A stretch of DNA of 60,909 nucleotides from Microcoleus sp. FACHB-DQ6 (GTDB taxonomy: Bacteria; Cyanobacteriota; Cyanobacteriia; Cyanobacteriales; Microcoleaceae), in the NCBI GenBank assembly GCA_014695175.1, contig JACJNV010000367.1, forward strand, positions 1 to 60,909, written 5' to 3'. Position 1 is the first letter of the stretch. Each line of letters begins with the position of its first letter. This document shows, one piece after another, positions 1 to 8,538 of this stretch. The notes below the pieces were generated by a model. That model was given only the letters and a program-made list of their open reading frames with translations, was not told where the DNA came from and made no database searches. A program made the position numbers and the translations under genes.

Positions 1-671
1 AGTCTATCGATACCAGCCTGAGCCTCCAGACCATTCACGATAAAATCAGAAGACGGTCAGTATCTTTGTTTGAGCCCAGGCCGGAGCTGAACCATGCCAC
101 CAATGCCCTTTGTATCGTAGGCAGGCGCGAACTATCGCAGGGCCTATTTCTGGACCGCCGTTCCTTCCTTAATTCCTACGATTACCGCATAGACCCGGAA
201 GGTAAATATCTGTTTAACATTCTTAAGGCTGCTGCCCCGGTTTGCGGAGGCATCAACCTGGAGTACTTCTTTTCCAGGGTAGATAACCAGAAACTGGGTG
301 CAGGTACCAAACTTCCACATAATGTAATGGGTCTTTTTGGTGTAGCCAACGGCATAGACGGAGATTTGCGGCCAGGGCTGCCCAGCCAGATGATTGAAGT
401 ACATGACCCGGTTCGGTTGATGATTATTGTAGAGCAATTTCCGGATGTGGTACTTCATACCATTAAGCAGTCTAATCAGACCTATGAGTGGTTTATTAAT
501 GAATGGGTGCACCTGGTAGCCGTAAATCCGGAGACAAAAGAGCTGTTCCGTTTCAAAAATGGCAATTTTGAGCCATATCAGCCTGTTACAGGCCAATTAC
601 AGACTGTTTCAGATATAAGTCCGCTGCTGGAGTCACAAGCAGAGAATTTTCCGGTGTATTTACTTTCTTAA
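1..671 (+). CDS. dabA: DabA, inorganic carbon transporter subunit (5'-truncated)
   Basis: C-terminal part of DabA (UPF0753/DUF2309), the soluble zinc-containing, carbonic-anhydrase-like subunit of the DAB CO2/bicarbonate accumulation system. The frame is open from base 3, so the gene enters from outside the window; an internal TTG at 66 is not the start. Family landmarks seen are FEPRPELNHATNALCIVGRR, the GLFLDRR block, APVCGGINLEYFFSRVDNQK, GAGTKLPHNVMG and GIDGDLRPGLPSQM. It ends 10 bases before dabB, so the two are co-transcribed. Codon choice and the lack of HIP1 octamers differ from the rest of the window, and the style resembles Bacteroidota DabA. Family call is firm; the source organism is inference. 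Confidence 0.9.
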   Translation, partial: SIDTSLSLQTIHDKIRRRSVSLFEPRPELNHATNALCIVGRRELSQGLFLDRRSFLNSYDYRIDPEGKYLFNILKAAAPVCGGINLEYFFSRVDNQKLGAGTKLPHNVMGLFGVANGIDGDLRPGLPSQMIEVHDPVRLMIIVEQFPDVVLHTIKQSNQTYEWFINEWVHLVAVNPETKELFRFKNGNFEPYQPVTGQLQTVSDISPLLESQAENFPVYLLS

Positions 672-681
672 GTCTATTTCA

Positions 682-2337
682 ATGACAGCTTTTATTCAAT
701 TTTTCATATTTGTTCCTCTACTCGGTTTTATTATCAGCTTACTGATCACCCGTAAAAAAGAGGGTCTTATTTCCTGGGCTTCTTTCAGCACTGTAGGCCT
801 GCATCTGACTGGTGCCCTGGCCTTTCTAGGAGTATGGTTGCTCAATGGCCATCCTATTCTGAATCTAAAGGAGTTTGTGCTTTTTCGCACCCCAGGCTAT
901 GAGTTCTTTATTGATTTTGCTTTTGACAAAATTACGGCTGTGTACCTGTTTGTGGGCGCATTCCTCACCTTTATAGTGACGGTATACAGCCGCGCTTATA
1001 TGCACCGGGAAAAAGGATACAAGCGGTTTTTTAATACCATTCTGTTCTTCTACTTGGGTTACAACACCGTTATTTTTGCCGGCAATCTGGAGACTTTATT
1101 TGTCGGTTGGGAAATACTGGGTATATCCTCCTTCCTGCTGATTGCCTTCTACAGAGACCGGTACTTGCCCGTGAAAAATGCAGTAAAGGTGTTTTCTATT
1201 TACCGAATTGGCGATGTGGGGATTATTCTGGCCATGTGGCTGAGCCACCATTTATGGCATGAGAATATTACCTTTATTAAACTAAATAACTACGAACTAG
1301 TGCATCACCAGTTGCAGAGCCATAGCCTGATAGGTGGGTTTATTTCCCTGATGATTCTGGTATCTGCAGCGGCTAAATCTGCGCAGCTTCCTTTTTCCTC
1401 CTGGCTACCCAGAGCCATGGAAGGCCCTACTCCTTCCAGTGCCATATTCTATGGTTCATTATCTGTGCATCTGGGGGTGTTTATCCTGCTGAGGACCTTT
1501 CCTTTCTGGGAACATCAGCTATCGGTACGTATATTAATCGGCTTACTTGGGTTATTTACTAGTCTGGTGGTTACGGGTATTGCCAGGGTGCAGTCTTCGG
1601 TCAAAAGCCAGATTGCTTACTCCTCTATCGCGCAGATTGGGTTAATATTTATAGAAGTAGCAGCTGGCTTCAAAGACTTAGCGTTGTTTCACTTTGCCGG
1701 CAATGCCTTCCTGCGGACGTATCAGTTACTAGTGTCTCCGTCTGTGGTAAGTTACCTGATCCGGGAGCAGTTTTATAATTATGTACCCCGCCAGCATAGC
1801 CTCGAAGATTCTCTTCCAAAAAGAATTGAGTACTCGCTGTATATGTTGTGCCTGAAAGAGTGGAACCTGGATTCTCTGCTATACCGTTCCTTGTGGAACC
1901 CAATGAAATGGTTAGGCAAGCATATGAGCTTTGTGAGCATGAACAGGGTACTGCTTTTCTTTACACCTGCGTACTTGATCGGGTTGTTCTTCCTGTATCA
2001 ATATACTTCAGGTGCTATCGGAGCAGGTGTTACTCAATATATTCCGGTAGTTCTGGCTTTAATTGGCCTGGTAATGGTTCTGAAATCATTTACCGAGCGC
2101 AAAAATGTACAGATGAGCTGGTTGCTGGTACTGACTAATCATTTATGGATTGCCTTGGCTGTTTCATTTAATGAGCATTTTAAGTTCAACCAGACCATGC
2201 TTTATTTAAGTGGGGTGCTTATTGCCTGGGCCATAGGTCATGTATGTCTGGTGCGGCATCGGAGCAATATTCAGCGCCTGTTGAATGGTACGGAACCGAG
2301 GATTGGAGAGAAATTGGAAACAGCAGCTAGCGAGTGA
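682..2337 (+). CDS. dabB: DabB, proton-conducting membrane subunit of the DAB system
   Basis: NuoL/MrpA-like membrane protein of 551 residues with about a dozen hydrophobic helices. It carries the proton-antiporter core: GWEILGISSFLLI around residue 143, with the helix glutamate, and AAKSAQLPFSSWLPRAMEGP around 232-251, with the helix lysine. In characterised DAB systems this subunit couples an ion gradient to CO2 hydration by DabA. The partner gene lies directly upstream in the same frame direction. Respiratory NuoL is usually longer and sits among nuo genes; neither applies here, which supports DabB. Cyanobacteria normally concentrate carbon with NDH-1/Cup, BCT1, SbtA and BicA, so this pair is out of place. 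Complete gene, no frameshift seen. Confidence 0.88.
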   Translation: MTAFIQFFIFVPLLGFIISLLITRKKEGLISWASFSTVGLHLTGALAFLGVWLLNGHPILNLKEFVLFRTPGYEFFIDFAFDKITAVYLFVGAFLTFIVTVYSRAYMHREKGYKRFFNTILFFYLGYNTVIFAGNLETLFVGWEILGISSFLLIAFYRDRYLPVKNAVKVFSIYRIGDVGIILAMWLSHHLWHENITFIKLNNYELVHHQLQSHSLIGGFISLMILVSAAAKSAQLPFSSWLPRAMEGPTPSSAIFYGSLSVHLGVFILLRTFPFWEHQLSVRILIGLLGLFTSLVVTGIARVQSSVKSQIAYSSIAQIGLIFIEVAAGFKDLALFHFAGNAFLRTYQLLVSPSVVSYLIREQFYNYVPRQHSLEDSLPKRIEYSLYMLCLKEWNLDSLLYRSLWNPMKWLGKHMSFVSMNRVLLFFTPAYLIGLFFLYQYTSGAIGAGVTQYIPVVLALIGLVMVLKSFTERKNVQMSWLLVLTNHLWIALAVSFNEHFKFNQTMLYLSGVLIAWAIGHVCLVRHRSNIQRLLNGTEPRIGEKLETAASE

Positions 2338-2393
2338 TAATTAGTATTGTTGTACCGCTGTTGCAGATTACTATTTCTCTGTCCAATCTTCGA
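2296..2393. repeat. Imperfect inverted repeat around the dabB stop codon
   Basis: CGAGGATTGGAGAGAAAT at about 2296 is matched in reverse by ATTTCTCTGTCCAATCTTCG at about 2374-2393. The arms lie about 60 bases apart and flank the dabB stop. It could be a terminator stem or a scar near the junction between foreign-looking and cyanobacterial DNA. There is no T-run after the second arm. Confidence 0.4.
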
Positions 2394-2433
2394 TTTAAGC
2401 TTTTGCAGGAGGCATGGCAGCGCATTCTACAGC

Positions 2434-3234
2434 TTAGAATCCCTGAGCAGAGATAATACTGTTTTGCAGTTGAGCGGGCGTTACACTCTCAACAAAACCT
2501 ATTAAATCTCCGGAAGTCTTGACTTTGATGAGAGTTCCTGAAGTCACGATCGATGTGGAGCCTAATAGATCGGGCGGAAGAAAAGAACCCAGAGCTTGCG
2601 GCACTTCCGCTTGTATTGTAATGGGCGCATTTGTCAAGCTTTCCAAAACTACATCGTTAACCGTCAAACCGTCTGCTAATCCAATTTTATCGAAAGCAGG
2701 TCTGAAACTTACAATGAGATCGGTATTATTGACATCTGTAACTCCGGGTTCTGCTTGGAGGACGTACAAGTTGCTGCCCCCGAGTTTGATAGAATTATTA
2801 TCATCAAAACCTGCTAAGAAGTCTCGACCCAAACCTCCCACTAGAGTGTCATTTCCGTTACCGCTTACTAAAAAATCATTGCCTTTACCGCCCAATAAAA
2901 TATCATTTCCACCCAAACCCAAAAGCATATCTCCATCTAGACCTCCGTTTAGAGAGTCATTTCCGTCCTCTCCACCTATTAGGTCTTTCCCTTTTCCCCC
3001 CAATAAAGAATCGTTACCAAAATACCCTGTGATAATATCTTCGCCCTCATTGCCAAAGATCAAATCATTAGCTGTTGAGCCGGCCACTGTATCGTCACCT
3101 TCGAGCATCCATACTCCAGAAGGGAAATTAGTTACACCTCCGAATCGGGAATTATCGATGAATAAATCAACTGATTCAGATGTATTGTCGCCAACTAAGC
3201 GAGGCACTCGTGATGGATCTGTTTGTAAAGCCAT
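2434..3234 (-). CDS. RTX-type calcium-binding repeat protein
   Basis: Protein of about 266 residues with glycine/aspartate-rich nonapeptide repeats of the hemolysin-type calcium-binding family (pattern GGxGxDxLx), such as GGNDILLGGKGND and GGKGKDLIGGEDGND, filling roughly residues 50-155. After the repeats comes a conserved cyanobacterial tail with a phrase like FRPAFDKIGLADGLTV and a final IIxxxGF-type end. Such proteins are usually exported by type I secretion and fold on binding calcium outside the cell; no adhesin or enzyme domain is visible here. A start 21 codons further upstream is possible; I chose the ATG giving MALQTDPSR because similar proteins begin near there. It is the first clearly cyanobacterial gene after the DAB pair. 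Confidence 0.8.
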   Translation of the reverse strand: MALQTDPSRVPRLVGDNTSESVDLFIDNSRFGGVTNFPSGVWMLEGDDTVAGSTANDLIFGNEGEDIITGYFGNDSLLGGKGKDLIGGEDGNDSLNGGLDGDMLLGLGGNDILLGGKGNDFLVSGNGNDTLVGGLGRDFLAGFDDNNSIKLGGSNLYVLQAEPGVTDVNNTDLIVSFRPAFDKIGLADGLTVNDVVLESLTNAPITIQAEVPQALGSFLPPDLLGSTSIVTSGTLIKVKTSGDLIGFVESVTPAQLQNSIISAQGF

Positions 3235-3412
3235 AAAATATTTTGTTCCTAAAATCTCAGATGCCAAGATTATTAAATAAGCCACTGTCAAAGTCAATTC
3301 ATATATTCATAACTTTGAGTTCATAAAAGTCATAACCTTGAGTTCATAAAAGTCATATTTGTGGTACTATCGACACCAACGAGTGCAGCAAGTCAAGGGG
3401 ATGAAACAATCT

Positions 3413-5776
3413 ATGTGTCTGAATCCAGGGGATATTCTGCGCGATCGCTACCAAATCATCGGTCAATTAGGTGAGGGAGGATTTGCCAGAACCTATACGG
3501 CTAACGACGCTTTGGGCAGCCCCGAAAATCCCCTGTGCGTCGTCAAGGAAATTGGGCCTCCTCAATCGAACGATCCGGAGGTTTTGCAGGCAGCGCAGGT
3601 GCAATTTGAAAGAGAAGCTAGATCCCTGATATCTCTGGAGCAGTGCTCGCGCATTCCCAGGTTAATCGAGCACTTTCAAGAACAGGGAAGATTTTACTTA
3701 ATTCAAGAATATATTGCAGGAAATCCGCTGAACGAGGAGATAGGTTCAGGCAGGCTGTTTAAGGAATCAGAAGTTATTGAGTTATTGCAGGACATTTTAG
3801 AAGTTTTAGATTGCGTCCACAAAAAACATATTATTCACCGCGATATTAAACCGTCAAACTTAATCCGATGCCAAAGAACCGGCAAAATTGCCGTGATTGA
3901 CTTTGGGGCAGTCAAAGGTATTAGCAATTTGGCGATTCAGGGCGGTCAAATAACTCAAACTCGCGTCATCGGTACAGACGGTTATATGCCGGCCGAACAG
4001 TGGATAAATCAGCCAAGATTTAACAGCGATATCTATGCTGTGGGAATCATAGGCATTCAAGCGATCGCAGGTTTAGATATTGAAGACTTTTTAAATCATA
4101 AAAGAACAGGGGAACTTGTCTGGCACTACTCAACTGACGATCGCCCGATGGTACAAATTAGCGACAAGCTGGAAAAAGTTTTAAATAAGATGGTGCGCTA
4201 CCACTTTAACCATCGCTATCAATCGGCTGCTGATGTTTTGCAGGATTTGCGATCGGTGGTGGTATCGCCCTCACCGCCGATTGAGACTGCGGCGCAGGTG
4301 GGAGTGGAATATTCGATCGCCAGTGACAGCAGGACACCTGTGGACTCAAACCCTCGTTTAGTCCTCCCAGATAATTTAAGTGCCGGAGAAAGAATTCTCT
4401 TTACCAGTTCTCGTCCTCGGTTAAAGCAAAGAGGAGTTGAAAAATTTGCAGCTTCAAATTCAGAGCAAGCTTTTAATTTATTCAAACAATCGTGGCATAA
4501 AGAATACGGCAAAGATCCAGAAACTTTAGTTTACCTGAACAATGCTTTTCTGGAGGTCAGCAACGCTCCTTATTACACAATTGCTGTAGCCATTCCCATT
4601 TGTGGGAGAAAGCCGGACAGTTTTGCTCTGCTTGGTGCTCAGGCAAAAGAATTTCTGCGCGGAGTGGCTCAAGCGCAAACAGAAGTTAATTTGGGACTGT
4701 CCAATGCTAGCGATCGGGACTTTCCCGGTCGAGATTTTTTACCAAGTCAAGCCATTAACGGGAAAGGACTTAAGGTAATTATTGCTGACGATGGGAACGA
4801 TGAAAGAAAGGCAAGACAAAGAGCAATGTCACTGGTAAATCAACCGGAAATTTTAGCAGTTGTCGGTCACGCTAGCAGCGAGATGACCATGTACACGGTA
4901 GATATTTACAATAACAATAATCTGGTTTTGATGTCTCCGGGTGCAGCCACGCAAGAGCTAACAGATGAGCCTAAAAAATTTTTCTTTCGGACTCAATATA
5001 CGAGCAGTTTAATCGCTAAAGATTTAGCGGACTACCTCCTCGCAAAAAATCAAACACAAGTAGCAATTTTATACAATCAGGAAAGCCCATTCAGCGCATC
5101 TTTTAAGGAAGAGTACACAACGTATTTTCGAGACCGCAAAGGGGGGGAAATAGTCTGCATTCGCGATTTCGATTTATTTAACACAGACTTCAACGCCCAA
5201 AGAGCGATCGAGGAAATCCAGGCGAACGCAGAAACTGCGATCGTCTTAGTTCCAGACCCTCATGTTAGGGGAGCCTTAAACAGCGCATTTGAGATAATAA
5301 AACTTAACGCCGATCGCAATTGGATTGCCGGGGCCTGGATGCTGATGTGTCCGCAAATGTTAGAATTTGTATCTCGGCAACCGCAAATGTTGTTTGAAAA
5401 ACTAATCCTTTCTGTCGGCTGGCATCCCTTAAACAGCCCCAACAAAGAATTTCCTCAACAGGCTCGATCGCTGTGGGGAGAAGAGGGAAATACTCGTATA
5501 GCTTCAGGTTACGATGCAGCCCGCGCACTCATAAAAGCATTGGAAATGCAGCAGGAACCCAGTCGCGAAGGAATGCAAAGAACGCTTTCATCTCCTGATT
5601 TTAGCGCTTGGGGAGCAACAGGAACCATTCAGTTTAACTCGCCGGAAAATGGCGATCGGAAAAATCATCCCAGCGATTTAGTACATATTGTAGAGTGTCC
5701 AAAAGAGAAGTTAGGCCTCGCTTTTGTTCCCGTCAAGTATCCGACAGCGGCAGCGGCAGGTTTAAATTGCGATTGA
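3413..5776 (+). CDS. Ser/Thr kinase fused to a periplasmic-binding-like domain, copy 1
   Basis: 787 residues. An N-terminal Hanks-type kinase shows the Gly-rich loop GEGGFARTY (about 19-27), lysine 45 in VVKEI, HRDIKPSN (142-149), DFG (163-165) and MPAEQ. After a 90-residue linker comes a type I periplasmic-binding-protein domain of the Leu/Ile/Val-binding (Peripla_BP_6) kind, from about residue 389 to the end, with VVGHASSEMT and NNLVLMSPGA. Its two neighbours are paralogues. Unlike them, copy 1 has no hydrophobic helix between kinase and sensor and lacks the two cysteines that follow it, so the sensor should be cytoplasmic if stable. Start: the MCLNPGDIL Met. Upstream DNA is conserved in all three copies but is out of frame here, which argues against longer forms. 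ATG 3401 is an alternative. Confidence 0.85.
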   Translation: MCLNPGDILRDRYQIIGQLGEGGFARTYTANDALGSPENPLCVVKEIGPPQSNDPEVLQAAQVQFEREARSLISLEQCSRIPRLIEHFQEQGRFYLIQEYIAGNPLNEEIGSGRLFKESEVIELLQDILEVLDCVHKKHIIHRDIKPSNLIRCQRTGKIAVIDFGAVKGISNLAIQGGQITQTRVIGTDGYMPAEQWINQPRFNSDIYAVGIIGIQAIAGLDIEDFLNHKRTGELVWHYSTDDRPMVQISDKLEKVLNKMVRYHFNHRYQSAADVLQDLRSVVVSPSPPIETAAQVGVEYSIASDSRTPVDSNPRLVLPDNLSAGERILFTSSRPRLKQRGVEKFAASNSEQAFNLFKQSWHKEYGKDPETLVYLNNAFLEVSNAPYYTIAVAIPICGRKPDSFALLGAQAKEFLRGVAQAQTEVNLGLSNASDRDFPGRDFLPSQAINGKGLKVIIADDGNDERKARQRAMSLVNQPEILAVVGHASSEMTMYTVDIYNNNNLVLMSPGAATQELTDEPKKFFFRTQYTSSLIAKDLADYLLAKNQTQVAILYNQESPFSASFKEEYTTYFRDRKGGEIVCIRDFDLFNTDFNAQRAIEEIQANAETAIVLVPDPHVRGALNSAFEIIKLNADRNWIAGAWMLMCPQMLEFVSRQPQMLFEKLILSVGWHPLNSPNKEFPQQARSLWGEEGNTRIASGYDAARALIKALEMQQEPSREGMQRTLSSPDFSAWGATGTIQFNSPENGDRKNHPSDLVHIVECPKEKLGLAFVPVKYPTAAAAGLNCD

Positions 5777-5944
5777 ACTCGTTTCTGATTGATTCAATTT
5801 TCTTGCGTTAGCCGCCCTCGCTCGCGATACATGAACCCCCATCGGGCGGCGTTACATACTCATGAGTAAACTATATAAACCCGTTCCCGCCCGATGGTAA
5901 AATCAACCTCAACGAGTGCAGCCAGTCGGGGAATCGGAGAATTT
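5777..5944 (+). repeat. Duplicated intergenic leader (first copy)
   Basis: The spacer between kinase copies 1 and 2 recurs almost unchanged between copies 2 and 3 (8381-8538). Shared pieces include the segment just after the stop, the GGGCGGCGTTACATACTC stretch, and TGAGTAAACTATATAAACCC, which may hold a -10 box (TATATA). A GGAG lies seven bases before the chosen Met of copies 2 and 3. The duplicated unit was therefore gene plus leader, and each copy could have its own promoter. Confidence 0.7.
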
Positions 5945-8380
5945 ATGTGCCTAAAACCAGGGGATATTCTGCGCGCGCGCTACCGAATTATCGCTAAATT
6001 AGGTGAGGGAGGGTTTGCTAAAACCTATACGGCTAACGACGCTTTGGGCAGCCCTGGAAATCCCCTGTGCGTCGTCAAGGAAATTGAGCCGCCTCAATCT
6101 AAGGATGCGCGGCTGTTGGAAGAAGCACAACAGCAATTTGAAAAAGAAGCTAAAACCCTGAAGTATCTCGATAAGTGTCCGCGCATTCCCAAGTTTATCG
6201 ATCGCTTTCTGGAAAAGGGAAAATTTTACTTAATTCAAGAATACATCGACGGAAATCCGCTGAATCAAGAACTAATTTCAGGCCAGCAGTTTCAGGAGTC
6301 AGCAGTTATTGATTTATTGCTGGACATTTTGTCAGTTTTAGAGTGCGTACACTCTCAAGGTATTATTCACCGCGATATTAAACCGTCAAACTTAATCCGG
6401 CGCAAGCTAGACGGCAAAATTGCGGTGATTGACTTTGGGGCGGTAAAAGCGATCGGTACTTTGGCGATCGAGAACGGTCAAATAACTCAAACTCGTGCCA
6501 TTGGTACTGAGGGTTATATGCCGGCCGAACAGTGGAAAAATCAGCCAAGATTTAACAGCGATATCTATGCTGTGGGAATCATCGGTATTCAAGCGATCGC
6601 AGGTTTAGATATTGCTGATTTTTTCAACCATCAAAAAACTGGTGAACTCGTCTGGCATTACTCCACTGACGATCGCCCGATGGTACAAATTAGCGACAAG
6701 CTAAAAAAAGTTTTAAATAAGATGGTGCGCTACCACTTTAACGATCGCTATCAATCCGCTGCTGAAGTGTTGCAGGATTTGCGTGAAGCGAAGCTATCCC
6801 TTAGGGAATCGCTAACAGCGTTGCACTCACCTGCGCCCCCTTCACAAAAACCTCTGTTGCCGAAGCCTCAACGCCAATGGCAAGATACATTGAGAGTCAG
6901 CTTGCCGATCGCGATCGCAGGATTCCTCGGGCTAGCAGTATTTTTAATACACAAAATCTTTACACCTAAAACTTGTCCTTTAATCAAGGGAGATGCTGCG
7001 AGTTGTGGCGAGGAAATCCTGATAAAAACATCTGGTTCTCGATTAAAAGAAAGGGGAGTAGATGACTTTTTAAATGCAAATTATCAATCAGCTTTTAATT
7101 TATTTAAACAATCGTGGAACGAAGAAGAACGCAAAGATCCAGAAACTTTAATTTACATGAATAATGCCCTTTTAAAAGCAAAAAAAGCTGATTATTACAC
7201 CCTGGCAGTTGCCGTTCCCATTAGCAACAGCGAAGGAGGTAGTGTCAATTCTGATTTGGCTAGAGAAATGTTGCGCGGCATTGCCCACGCCCAAACAGAA
7301 GTCAACCTAGGACTCTTTAATTCCGATCGCAATAACGACTTTCCCGGTCAAGGTTTTTTAGCAGGGAAAGCCATTAAGGGCAAGGGTATTAGAGTCATTA
7401 TCGCTGACGATGCCAATCTGAAAGCAGAGGCACAAGCTAGAGCCTCTTCACTCGTGAAGCAAACCGAGATTTTGGGCGTCGTCGGTCACTATACTAGCGA
7501 GATGACTGTGCATGCAGTCGATATTTATGACAAAAATAACTTAGTCTTAATTTCGCCTGGGAGTACAACGGAACAATTAACAGAAAAACGTCGGAAGTTT
7601 TTCTTTCGCACTGTTCCTAGACATCAAATTACGGCTGAAAACTTCAAGAACTATCTGATTGAAAACGCAGGATCCAAAAAAGCGGCGGGTTTCTATTGTC
7701 CTGAGATTCAAGCTACTTCTTCATTGTGGGAAGAATTCAGAAAACAGTTTAGACAAGCAGGAGGAAATATTTTCAGCATCACTGAATTCGATTTATGTAA
7801 GAAAAATTTTAACGTTGAATTAGCATTACAAGAAATCGAGCGAACTGAGAAAACAGCGATTGTCTTAAGTACGAGTCATGTTCCGAATGCAGTCAAAAAT
7901 GCGATGGCACTTATTAAAGCCAATGGCGATCGCAATTGGGTAGTGGGAACCGGGGGAATCTACAGCCAGAAAACCTTAGAAACTGCCTCCCAGTTACAGT
8001 CTTTTAATAAACTGGTGACATCATCCTCTTGGCATCCCTTAGCTGCTCCCAACCCCACATTTGCCGAAAATGCTCGAAAGCTTTGGGGAGGAAACGTCAA
8101 CCACCGCACAGCTTTAACCTACGATGCAACTCGGACGCTAATTACAGCAATAGAAATGCAACAGCAACCAAGCCGCGAAGGGATGCAGCACACTATTGCG
8201 AGTCAGAATTTTAGTGCCACAGGAGCAACCGGAACTATTGAGTTTGATGCGAAGGGCGATCGCCAAAATTTTCGACCGGACTTAGTACATATTGTCAAGT
8301 GTCCAAAAGAGCGGTTCGGCCTCGCTTTTGTTCCCGTCAAGTATCCGACAGCGGCAGCGGCAGGTTTAAAGTGCGATTGA
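5945..8380 (+). CDS. Ser/Thr kinase fused to a periplasmic-binding-like domain, copy 2
   Basis: 811 residues, predicted membrane receptor kinase. Cytoplasmic kinase lobe with GEGGFAKTY, lysine 45, HRDIKPSN (142-149) and DFG (163-165). A single hydrophobic helix lies at about 317-336, followed by TPKTCPLIKGDAASCGEE with cysteines 344 and 354, which could form a disulfide outside the membrane. A Peripla_BP_6-like sensor runs from about 418 to the end, with VVGHYTSEMT and NNLVLISPGS. The order suggests ligand binding in the periplasm controlling a cytoplasmic kinase; the ligand cannot be read from sequence, though amino acids are usual for this fold. The last residues (FVPVKYPTAAAAGLKCD) match the neighbours. 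An upstream ATG at 5894 would add 17 residues, but the MCLKPG start has the better ribosome site. Confidence 0.88.
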   Translation: MCLKPGDILRARYRIIAKLGEGGFAKTYTANDALGSPGNPLCVVKEIEPPQSKDARLLEEAQQQFEKEAKTLKYLDKCPRIPKFIDRFLEKGKFYLIQEYIDGNPLNQELISGQQFQESAVIDLLLDILSVLECVHSQGIIHRDIKPSNLIRRKLDGKIAVIDFGAVKAIGTLAIENGQITQTRAIGTEGYMPAEQWKNQPRFNSDIYAVGIIGIQAIAGLDIADFFNHQKTGELVWHYSTDDRPMVQISDKLKKVLNKMVRYHFNDRYQSAAEVLQDLREAKLSLRESLTALHSPAPPSQKPLLPKPQRQWQDTLRVSLPIAIAGFLGLAVFLIHKIFTPKTCPLIKGDAASCGEEILIKTSGSRLKERGVDDFLNANYQSAFNLFKQSWNEEERKDPETLIYMNNALLKAKKADYYTLAVAVPISNSEGGSVNSDLAREMLRGIAHAQTEVNLGLFNSDRNNDFPGQGFLAGKAIKGKGIRVIIADDANLKAEAQARASSLVKQTEILGVVGHYTSEMTVHAVDIYDKNNLVLISPGSTTEQLTEKRRKFFFRTVPRHQITAENFKNYLIENAGSKKAAGFYCPEIQATSSLWEEFRKQFRQAGGNIFSITEFDLCKKNFNVELALQEIERTEKTAIVLSTSHVPNAVKNAMALIKANGDRNWVVGTGGIYSQKTLETASQLQSFNKLVTSSSWHPLAAPNPTFAENARKLWGGNVNHRTALTYDATRTLITAIEMQQQPSREGMQHTIASQNFSATGATGTIEFDAKGDRQNFRPDLVHIVKCPKERFGLAFVPVKYPTAAAAGLKCD

Positions 8381-8538
8381 ACTCGTTTCTGATTGATTCA
8401 ATTTTCTGGCGTTAGCGGCCCTCGCTCGCGGTACAGAGGGCGGCGTTACATACTCGTGAGTAAACTATATAAACCCGTTCCCGCCCGATGGTAAAATCAA
8501 CCTCAACGAGTGCAGCCAGTCGGGGAATCGGAGAATTT
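8381..8538 (+). repeat. Duplicated intergenic leader (second copy)
   Basis: Near-identical to 5777-5944, with a short deletion after the CTCGCTCGCGGTACA part. It precedes kinase copy 3 and carries the same possible TATATA box and GGAG site. Its conservation points to recent tandem duplication. Confidence 0.7.

Noticed and set aside
682-2337. Respiratory NuoL or NdhF reading of the dabB gene
   Set aside because: The partner is DabA and the protein is shorter than usual NuoL; no other NDH genes are nearby.
2519-3280. 253-residue frame on the + strand opposite the RTX gene
   Set aside because: It is an antisense reading of the glycine-rich repeats; residues are proline/lysine runs without a family.
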